Shown here: piece by piece, positions 5,831 through 11,317 of the stretch | How positions within the stretch are numbered: position 1 is the stretch's first letter | How the letters are laid out: every line of letters begins with the position of its first letter | NCBI GenBank assembly: GCA_047921075.1 | Contig: JBLRWS010000070.1 | Span: 1-11,317, forward strand | Origin: JBLRWS01 sp047921075 | GTDB taxonomy: Bacteria > Bacteroidota > Rhodothermia > Balneolales > Balneolaceae | DNA length: 11,317 nt | Direction of reading: 5' to 3' | Program-made: the position numbers and the translations under genes | Notes under the pieces: generated by a model | What the model was told of the DNA's origin: nothing | The model's database searches: none | What the model saw: the letters and a program-made list of their open reading frames with translations, nothing else

Positions 5831-7774
5831 ATGAGCATTCTACTGTCGATCCTATTTCTATTTTCTGCGCCGCAGGATACTCTTCCGCCTGCTGCGGATA
5901 CCCTGTCGGTACCGGCCGATACGGTTGCCGCTCGGGATATTAATTTGGAAGAGAAACCGGAAGAGGAATTTCGGGAAGTGGCCATTTGGCGCTATCGCCC
6001 GCGGCCGGCCCATACGGTTGCTGAAACCGACAGCACCCTGCGTTGGATGTACATGCTGAACCTGACCGACCGCTTTGCGCGTCAACCGGGCGCTTTTACC
6101 TATCGAACGGGTACCATCGGGCGGCTTGACGGAGTGGATCTCTATACGTTCGAAAACCGGCACTTTACAGCCACCATGAACCACATGCAGATTGATGATC
6201 CGCTGACCGGAGCCATCAACTGGAACAGGGTGCCGATTCACAAAATCGTGTCGCTTGAGGAGCACGATACCGGCGCGCGTCATCAGACCGACATCCGCCT
6301 GCGTGATCACTATTTAACCCAGCCGCGAACCTATCTGAATTTTGATGAGGGGGCTTTTGATTACCGCTCGCTCGAGTTCTCAGCTACCCACAACATCAAC
6401 GAAAAAACGAATCTGGATCTCACGTTTTGGGACCGACGGGATGGCATCGGGTTCAATCGCACCAATATTGATGGCACGCAGGTGGTTTTGATGGGGTACC
6501 GGCAGCTAACCGATCGCTGGCTGCTTAAGACAGGGTATATCAATAACTCCACGAATCAGGATCAGTCCTTTGGATTTGTTGTGGACGACCCACAGTTTTT
6601 CGCGTTTAATGTTTTTGCTGCACAGCCCAATGAATCGTTTGCCGAATCCAAGGAACGTTCTACCGATCTGTACGTGCAGCTGCATCACCGTGAGGCAACC
6701 GACCGGGACGTGGGAACGGTTTTTGGGCTGCATTATCAAACCGATGAGCGTACGCTTAGCTACAGTGCCGATACGGTGGGCACCGATTTTAGGCGCATTG
6801 AGTTCTTTACACGGTTTCAACCATCATCCGAGCGGATCAAAACGTCTGTAGATGTACGGGCTTTTGCACTCGAAAACCGTAACCGCGAACAGCTTACCAC
6901 CAACGCCTGGCTGGGTTTGTCGGGCAACGCCTCGATAGAAACATCGCTTGGCCGTGCACTGCGGATTTCGGTAAACGGCGGTGGAACGATTCGTGATGAC
7001 GATCGCCAGTCGATGTTTGGCGGTACCGAACTTACCTTTTTTCCCGAGCGGAGAGTGTCGCTATCACTGTTTGGATCGGCTGAATCGCGGGCTCCTGATC
7101 TGCAGGCTCTGTATTGGCAATCGGCTGAGTTTAGCGGCAGCAGTGCCCTGCCCGATGAGGTATCGGTTGGCGGAGGGGCGGAATTACGTACCCGGTTATC
7201 GGGTGTGTTTACCCTTGGCGCCCGTGGCGACCTGCGCCGGTTCGAGGATGCCACTTTTGTGAATGCATCGGGAACGTTTGAGGCGATTGACCCCTATACC
7301 CGATTGTCGGGCACAGGCTGGCTGGAGCTGGACGGACGCCTGTTTGAGGGCGGCTTATCGGCCACGTATCACCGCATTGAAACCTCGACCTCGCTGAATC
7401 CGATCAATCAATCGATCGGTACCACCGGTGATCGGTTGTGGATTCGGGGAAGTCTGTTTTGGAAGAACTTTGTGTTCGATCGCGCGGCCTTTGTAAAAGC
7501 AGGCGTGCGGGCAACCATGTCACCCAATCAGTATCGGCCGGCGGGATTCATAACACCGTTAAACCGATGGCAGCAGGGCGAAGAAGAGCTGTTTAACCCC
7601 TCGTTTAGCCGTCTCGATTTCGATATGTCGGCACGCATTCGATGGTTTATGCTGCTGATTCGCTACGAAAATTTATTAGAAGATCTCACTCAAACCGGTT
7701 ATTTCGAAACGGTAGGCTTTCCAATGCCGCAGCGCCGTTTTATATTGGGTTTGCGAATATTATTTACGAATTAA
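5831..7774 (+). CDS. Outer-membrane beta-barrel protein with a TonB-receptor-like plug
   Basis: A 647-residue predicted outer-membrane protein. The first 14 residues are a short hydrophobic signal-like stretch (MSILLSILFLFSA) without the usual positive charges, followed by a Pro/Ala/Thr-rich linker (about 16-35). Residues about 70-150 resemble a plug domain: the segment MNHMQIDDPLTGAINWNRVP (116-135), followed by HKIVSLEEHDTGA, echoes the 'ND-P-TG-N-IP-IE-IEV-G' pattern of TonB-dependent receptor plugs. From about 165 on, alternating polar and aromatic residues look like many beta strands, and the chain ends in a strand-like RRFILGLRILFTN. There is no carboxypeptidase-like N-terminal domain and no clear TonB box, and the protein is shorter than most TonB-dependent transporters. 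A putative porin or reduced receptor is therefore as likely. It sits 6 bases after cinA and 9 before ftsX, so it is probably co-transcribed. The substrate is unknown. Confidence 0.72.
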   Translation: MSILLSILFLFSAPQDTLPPAADTLSVPADTVAARDINLEEKPEEEFREVAIWRYRPRPAHTVAETDSTLRWMYMLNLTDRFARQPGAFTYRTGTIGRLDGVDLYTFENRHFTATMNHMQIDDPLTGAINWNRVPIHKIVSLEEHDTGARHQTDIRLRDHYLTQPRTYLNFDEGAFDYRSLEFSATHNINEKTNLDLTFWDRRDGIGFNRTNIDGTQVVLMGYRQLTDRWLLKTGYINNSTNQDQSFGFVVDDPQFFAFNVFAAQPNESFAESKERSTDLYVQLHHREATDRDVGTVFGLHYQTDERTLSYSADTVGTDFRRIEFFTRFQPSSERIKTSVDVRAFALENRNREQLTTNAWLGLSGNASIETSLGRALRISVNGGGTIRDDDRQSMFGGTELTFFPERRVSLSLFGSAESRAPDLQALYWQSAEFSGSSALPDEVSVGGGAELRTRLSGVFTLGARGDLRRFEDATFVNASGTFEAIDPYTRLSGTGWLELDGRLFEGGLSATYHRIETSTSLNPINQSIGTTGDRLWIRGSLFWKNFVFDRAAFVKAGVRATMSPNQYRPAGFITPLNRWQQGEEELFNPSFSRLDFDMSARIRWFMLLIRYENLLEDLTQTGYFETVGFPMPQRRFILGLRILFTN

Positions 7775-7783
7775 TCAAAACAG

Positions 7784-8668
7784 ATGGGCATAGGATATTT
7801 TATTAAAGAGGGTGTGGCGGGGCTGAAGCGCGCGCGCCTTGCAGCCTTTACATCGGTCTTTTCTCTCTTTCTTGCGGTGCTGCTGGTGGGGGTGCTGGCG
7901 CGCATCGGTTTCAACGCGTACGAGGTATCGCAAATGCTGCGTGCCGATGTAGAGGTGGAACTCTTTTTACAGCCGCTGGATGATCAAAGCACGCGAGAGC
8001 TGCGCAGCCGTATCCAGGCCGAGCCGCTGGTGGCCGAGATTAGCTACATCTCGCGCGACAGCGCCAGTGCGATTTTCCGGCGCGATTTTGGCATGGGCAG
8101 CGAAACCATTGCCGATCTTAATTTCCTCCCTGCGTCGTTCCGCCTTACCATGGCCGGTCAATCCACATCCACTCAAATTGACTCGCTGGCCGGTATCTTT
8201 GAATCGTACCGGGGGGTGGATGATGTAAAATTTAATGCACCCTTGTTACGGATACTCGAGCAGCGCACCGATCAGCTGGCCATGGCCGGTGGAGCGCTCG
8301 GGCTCTTTATTCTGCTCATTGCTATGATATTGGTATTCAACACCATTCGCCTAACCATCTACGCAAAACGAGATTTGATCCGCGCCATGAAACTGGTAGG
8401 CGCCACCAATCGGTTCATCCGCTCACCCTTTCTGTTCGAGGGATTACTGCAGGGCTTTATTGCCGGTATGGCCGCGTGTGGTGTGATCTATCTGGTATTT
8501 GAACTGATTGTACCGGAAACGATTCCACAGCTTGGAGTACTCGGCTGGCCATACGGGCGCTGGTATTTTTTGATGGGCGGTGTGCTGGGTATAGCCCTGC
8601 TGATGGGATGGTGGGGCAGCCGTTGGGCAGCCCGGAAGTTTATCCGCGATACAAAAGTATATCAGTAA
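7784..8668 (+). CDS. ftsX: Cell division protein FtsX
   Basis: The membrane subunit of the FtsEX ABC-type complex, which couples ATP hydrolysis by FtsE to activation of peptidoglycan hydrolases at the division site. The 294 residues and layout match the family. A cytoplasmic start (GYFIKEGVAGLKRARLA) is followed by TM1 (about 22-42), a large periplasmic domain (about 43-165) containing VEVELFLQPLDDQ, then TM2 (168-187), TM3 (216-240) and TM4 (260-278). The conserved cytoplasmic loop between TM2 and TM3 reads RAMKLVGATNRFIRSPFLFE (200-219), the FtsX/FtsE contact region. ftsE is not in this window, so the partner must be encoded elsewhere. It is the third gene of the plus-strand group, 9 bases after the barrel gene. 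Its stop is 6 bases from the end of the convergent Fur-family gene. Confidence 0.93.
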   Translation: MGIGYFIKEGVAGLKRARLAAFTSVFSLFLAVLLVGVLARIGFNAYEVSQMLRADVEVELFLQPLDDQSTRELRSRIQAEPLVAEISYISRDSASAIFRRDFGMGSETIADLNFLPASFRLTMAGQSTSTQIDSLAGIFESYRGVDDVKFNAPLLRILEQRTDQLAMAGGALGLFILLIAMILVFNTIRLTIYAKRDLIRAMKLVGATNRFIRSPFLFEGLLQGFIAGMAACGVIYLVFELIVPETIPQLGVLGWPYGRWYFLMGGVLGIALLMGWWGSRWAARKFIRDTKVYQ

Positions 8669-8674
8669 CGGAGA

Positions 8675-9187
8675 CTACTTTTCTGCTTCAGTGAGGGATT
8701 TAAGCTTTCCATCCTCCTGCTTGCGTCGCTCGCAGTTATCCACATCATTGCAGGTGCCAAACAGATGCAGGGAGTGCCCGTCGATCTTAAAATCGTAGAT
8801 TTTCTCCATCATCTTCTGAATTTCCAGAATACGCGGATCGCAAAATTCGATCACTACACCGCACTCTTTACAGATCATATGGTCGTGCTGCTGATAGGCG
8901 TACGAGCGCTCGTAGTAATACTGATTTTTACCGAATTGTTGACGCTGAACCAGGCCGCACTCGATCAGCAGGTCGAGGGTATTGTACACGGTGGCCCGCG
9001 ATACACGGGTACCCCCTTTTTTCATGTTGAAGAAAATGTCGTCGGCATCAAAATGGCCTTCCGCACCGTAAATTTCCTCCAAAACCATGAACCGTTCCGG
9101 TGTTTGGCGCTGATTTTTCTCTTTCAGGTACGTTTTAAAAATTTCTTTTACCAGATGGATGGTATCTTCGTGTGCGGGATGTGCCAT
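8675..9187 (-). CDS. Fur family transcriptional regulator
   Basis: A metal- or peroxide-responsive DNA-binding repressor of the Fur superfamily, 170 residues. The N-terminal winged helix (about 10-85) includes RQTPERFMVLEEIY and the recognition segment TRVSRATVYNTLDLL (60-74). The dimerisation and metal domain carries HDHMICKECG (101-110), with H101, H103 and the zinc-type CxxC pair C106/C109. The second cysteine pair is C146 and C152, spaced C-x5-C rather than the more common C-x2-C or C-x4-C. A charged tail of about 18 residues follows. Fur, Zur and PerR cannot be told apart from sequence alone; the overall pattern is closest to Fur/PerR. It is transcribed away from the acyl-CoA synthetase gene and converges on ftsX. 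The 162-base divergent gap contains a short inverted repeat that could be its operator. Confidence 0.92.
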   Translation of the reverse strand: MAHPAHEDTIHLVKEIFKTYLKEKNQRQTPERFMVLEEIYGAEGHFDADDIFFNMKKGGTRVSRATVYNTLDLLIECGLVQRQQFGKNQYYYERSYAYQQHDHMICKECGVVIEFCDPRILEIQKMMEKIYDFKIDGHSLHLFGTCNDVDNCERRKQEDGKLKSLTEAEK

Positions 9188-9247
9188 GGCGGAAAATTGT
9201 AAAAATAGGTGTATGGATTGAACGCTTCTATATAAAAACGTTATTTA

Positions 9248-9261
9248 GTACGATACCGTAC
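9248..9261. promoter_or_regulatory. Candidate operator (inverted repeat) between the fur-type and acyl-CoA synthetase genes
   Basis: GTACGATACCGTAC is an inverted repeat with 5-base perfect arms (GTACG/CGTAC) around ATAC. It lies about 60 bases upstream of the regulator start and 89 upstream of the synthetase start. This is a plausible place for a repressor site acting on either gene, but the sequence does not resemble a classic AT-rich Fur box. Confidence 0.25.
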
Positions 9262-9284
9262 ATGGACCGACAAGCTTCAGGCTG

Positions 9285-9318
9285 TTTCTTCAGAAGTCTG
9301 TCAAAAGCTGTATTTTAA
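9285..9318 (+). promoter_or_regulatory. Weak candidate promoter for the acyl-CoA synthetase gene
   Basis: TTTC (9285-9288) and TATTTTAA (9311-9318) are separated by 22 bases and loosely resemble Bacteroidota -33 and -7 elements. The ATG is 31 bases further on, after an A-rich stretch. Only six of eight positions are close to the -7 consensus. Confidence 0.2.
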
Positions 9319-9349
9319 ACCTGCTCTTTAAAAATAAACGAAAGAACCG

Positions 9350-11233
9350 ATGCCAGCTATTGTTGCTTTTGAAACATTGACAGATCTTTACCAGAATCTG
9401 GTTAAAAAATACAAAAATTCCGAAAAAACTGCGTTCGCTTATAAACCCTCCCCCGATCAGCCCTACAAATCGATTCCGTGGGATTCTGTAGAAGAGGATG
9501 TAACGGCCATTGCCGCCTATCTTCTGGAACAGGGTGTGGAGAGCGGTGACCGGATCGCCATTTTAAGCGAAAACCGCTACGAATGGGCCGTGGTGGATCT
9601 GGCTATTCAGATGGTTGGCGCCGTCAATGTATCACTCTACGCAACGCTGCCCGCGAACCAGTGCGAATTTATTTTGCAGGATTCGGGATCGAAGATCTTT
9701 TTTGTATCCACCGGCATACAATTGAAAAAAGCGGTGGAAGTGTTTGATAACTGCCCCGACCTGAAACAGGTCATCGCCTTTGATGAGCCGAAAGTAGAGA
9801 AGCTGATCAAGCATGAACATGTACACCTCTTTGACACGGTATGTGCTGCCGGAATGAAGGCGGAGACGAAGTGGAGTGGTGAAATTAAGAAGCGGGCTGC
9901 AGCCACCAAGCCCGAAGATATAGCCACGCTTATTTACACCTCGGGAACCACCGGCAAGCCGAAAGGAGCCATGCTCACACACCGGAATATTGTGAGTAAT
10001 GTAAAAGCGGCGCATGAGGCGATCAATATCAATGATACAGATCGCTGTTTATCTTTTCTGCCCCTGTGCCACTCGTTTGAACGTACAGGCGGTTATTACG
10101 CCATGATGGCCGGCGGTGCAGAAATCTACTATGCGGAAAGTGTGGATACCGTGGCCAGAAATATGCTCGAGGCACATCCCACTATCGTGATTAGCGTGCC
10201 ACGCCTGTTTGAAAAAATCTACAATCTGATCAAGAAGAATGTAGACGAAGGAAGCGCCATTCAACAGTCGATCTTTAGCTGGGCGCTGAATGTGGGCGAA
10301 AAGTACTGGAAGGGATCCCGCGGTTTTACATCGCTTCAGAAAGCGCTGGCCGACAAGCTTGTCTTTTCTAAACTGAAAGAGCGTACGGGCGGCAAAATCC
10401 GCTTTTTTGTATCGGGAGGCGCGGCCCTGCCACCCGAAATCGGCACCTTTTTTATGTCGGCCGGGCTCAACATCCTGGAAGGGTACGGGCTTACCGAAAC
10501 CTCTCCGGTGATGTGCTGTAACCGATATGGTGAAGAGGAGATGGGTACCGTGGGTAAGGTGATCAACGGCGTTACGGTTGGTATTCAGCGGCTGGACGAT
10601 AACGAAATTATTGCGCAGATTAGCGGAGAGGATTATCCGACCAACCTTACCAGCAAACCGGGTGAGATTTTAAATCGCGGCCCCAATACGATGAAGGGAT
10701 ATTGGAAAAACGAGGAGGCCACCACTGAGATGATCGACTCCAACGGCTGGCTGCATACCGGTGATGTTGGGCGTTTCGTGAACGGGCGGCTTCAAATTAC
10801 CGACCGTATCAAACATATGATCGTCAATGCCGGTGGTAAAAACATCTACCCGGGCCCGATTGAGGATATGTTCAAGACCAGCAAATGGATCGACCAGTTG
10901 GTAGTGGTGGGCGAAAAGCAGAATTTTATGGCTGCGCTGATTGTGCCCGATTTTGAAGTGGTGGAAAATCACGCCAAAAAGAACGGTATTGAGTACAGCT
11001 CTATTGAGGAGTTGATTACCCACGAATCGATCGTAAACATCTACAGCAAGGAGGTGCGTGGTTTTTCTAAAGAGCTCGCATCGCACGAGAAGATCCGCGA
11101 TTTTCGTCTGCTGCCGAATGAATTCACGGTAGAAACCGGCGAGCTGACCCCCACACTTAAGGTGAAACGGCGGGTGATTGAAGAGACGTACGGGGATTTG
11201 ATTAAAGAGATATTCGTTTCCGATAAGCCGTAA
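9350..11233 (+). CDS. Long-chain fatty acid--CoA ligase (AMP-forming acyl-CoA synthetase)
   Basis: It activates fatty acids as acyl-AMP and then acyl-CoA, feeding phospholipid synthesis or beta-oxidation; likely cytosolic or membrane-associated. The 627 residues fit the FAA1-type (COG1022) long-chain branch of the ANL superfamily. The motifs are in order: the P-loop-like YTSGTTGKPKG (196-206), FLPLCHSFERTGG (236-248), the adenine motif EGYGLTET (377-384), GWLHTGD (466-472) with the ribose-binding Asp472, the hinge region DRIKHMI (485-491), GGKNIYPGPIED (495-506), and the C-terminal LTPTLKVKR (599-607), whose K604 is the likely catalytic lysine. All expected residues are present. The ATG at 9350 lies just before the conserved TLTDLYQNLVKKY opening. 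It diverges from the Fur-family gene and stands alone, closed by a strong terminator. Chain-length preference cannot be read with certainty. Confidence 0.93.
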   Translation: MPAIVAFETLTDLYQNLVKKYKNSEKTAFAYKPSPDQPYKSIPWDSVEEDVTAIAAYLLEQGVESGDRIAILSENRYEWAVVDLAIQMVGAVNVSLYATLPANQCEFILQDSGSKIFFVSTGIQLKKAVEVFDNCPDLKQVIAFDEPKVEKLIKHEHVHLFDTVCAAGMKAETKWSGEIKKRAAATKPEDIATLIYTSGTTGKPKGAMLTHRNIVSNVKAAHEAININDTDRCLSFLPLCHSFERTGGYYAMMAGGAEIYYAESVDTVARNMLEAHPTIVISVPRLFEKIYNLIKKNVDEGSAIQQSIFSWALNVGEKYWKGSRGFTSLQKALADKLVFSKLKERTGGKIRFFVSGGAALPPEIGTFFMSAGLNILEGYGLTETSPVMCCNRYGEEEMGTVGKVINGVTVGIQRLDDNEIIAQISGEDYPTNLTSKPGEILNRGPNTMKGYWKNEEATTEMIDSNGWLHTGDVGRFVNGRLQITDRIKHMIVNAGGKNIYPGPIEDMFKTSKWIDQLVVVGEKQNFMAALIVPDFEVVENHAKKNGIEYSSIEELITHESIVNIYSKEVRGFSKELASHEKIRDFRLLPNEFTVETGELTPTLKVKRRVIEETYGDLIKEIFVSDKP

Positions 11234-11237
11234 AAGA

Positions 11238-11272
11238 AAAAACCCACTCCTGATGATCAAGAGCGGGTTTTT
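11238..11272. terminator. Bidirectional intrinsic terminator after the acyl-CoA synthetase gene
   Basis: CCC-A-CTC (11243-11249) pairs with GAG-C-GGG (11261-11267) with a single A-C mismatch around an 11-base loop. The flanking A-run (11237-11242) and T-run (11268-11272) extend the stem and give a U-tract in either direction. It begins a few bases after the synthetase stop codon. Confidence 0.88.
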
Positions 11273-11292
11273 ATGTTTAAATCTGTCAGCGA

Positions 11293-11317
11293 TTACGACT
11301 CGGGTTCCTGTTCCTGA
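11293..11317 (-). CDS. Possible C-terminal end of a convergent gene (partial)
   Basis: On the minus strand the last bases of the window read in one frame as QEQEPES followed by TAA (11293-11295). An acidic, Gln/Glu-rich tail like this is a common kind of protein C-terminus. The terminator beside it has a U-tract for this strand as well, which suggests a gene arriving from the right. Only seven codons are visible, so product and reality are both uncertain. Confidence 0.35.

Noticed and set aside
10670..11260. Minus-strand open frame of 196 codons opposite the acyl-CoA synthetase gene
   Set aside because: The synthetase has complete motifs across this stretch, and the opposite frame runs through the terminator region with no family resemblance.
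1..11317. Mobile element, CRISPR array, defence system or biosynthetic cluster
   Set aside because: No transposase, integrase, spaced repeat array, toxin-antitoxin pair or nuclease is visible; nearly every gene belongs to a known housekeeping family.

Overview
The window reads as an ordinary chromosomal housekeeping region of a Gram-negative bacterium from the Bacteroidota / FCB side of the tree. Balneolota or Rhodothermota are my best guess, at moderate confidence. Three things point there: a lipoprotein FKBP, a beta-barrel protein with a TonB-receptor-like plug, and several upstream regions carrying matches to the Bacteroidota -7 promoter element TAnnTTTG, with no strong Shine-Dalgarno sequences. 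Base composition looks near 50% GC and even throughout. I see no insertion sequence, prophage, CRISPR array, tRNA or rRNA.

Left block, minus strand (4445 down to 203): pgsA, pgpA, pyrE, an unrecognised 166-aa protein, an FKBP-type prolyl isomerase lipoprotein and miaB. PgsA and PgpA catalyse consecutive steps of phosphatidylglycerol synthesis, and their genes share one base (TAATG). PyrE makes OMP in pyrimidine synthesis, and its 3' end overlaps the unrecognised gene. FKBP and MiaB follow in the same direction. Candidate promoters in front of pgsA, pyrE and miaB suggest two or three transcription units rather than one.

Middle block, plus strand (4538 to 8668): cinA, an outer-membrane beta-barrel protein and ftsX, tightly packed with gaps of 6 and 9 bases. 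cinA diverges from pgsA across 92 bases. ftsX ends 6 bases from the end of a convergent Fur-family regulator gene (9187 down to 8675), with no terminator visible between them.

Right block: a Fur-family regulator diverges across 162 bases from a long-chain acyl-CoA synthetase gene (9350 to 11233). That gene ends in a clear intrinsic terminator with an A-tract before it and a T-tract after it, so it could act in both directions. What looks like the tail of a convergent minus-strand gene lies just beyond it at the window edge.

The shared themes are envelope and lipid work (PgsA, PgpA, acyl-CoA synthetase, FtsX, FKBP lipoprotein, barrel protein) and nucleotide, cofactor and RNA maintenance (PyrE, CinA, MiaB). 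I do not see a convincing new defence or mobile system. The items most worth checking are the unrecognised gene inside the pyrE operon, the plug-barrel protein between cinA and ftsX, the apparently leaderless starts, and the hairpin-rich left edge.
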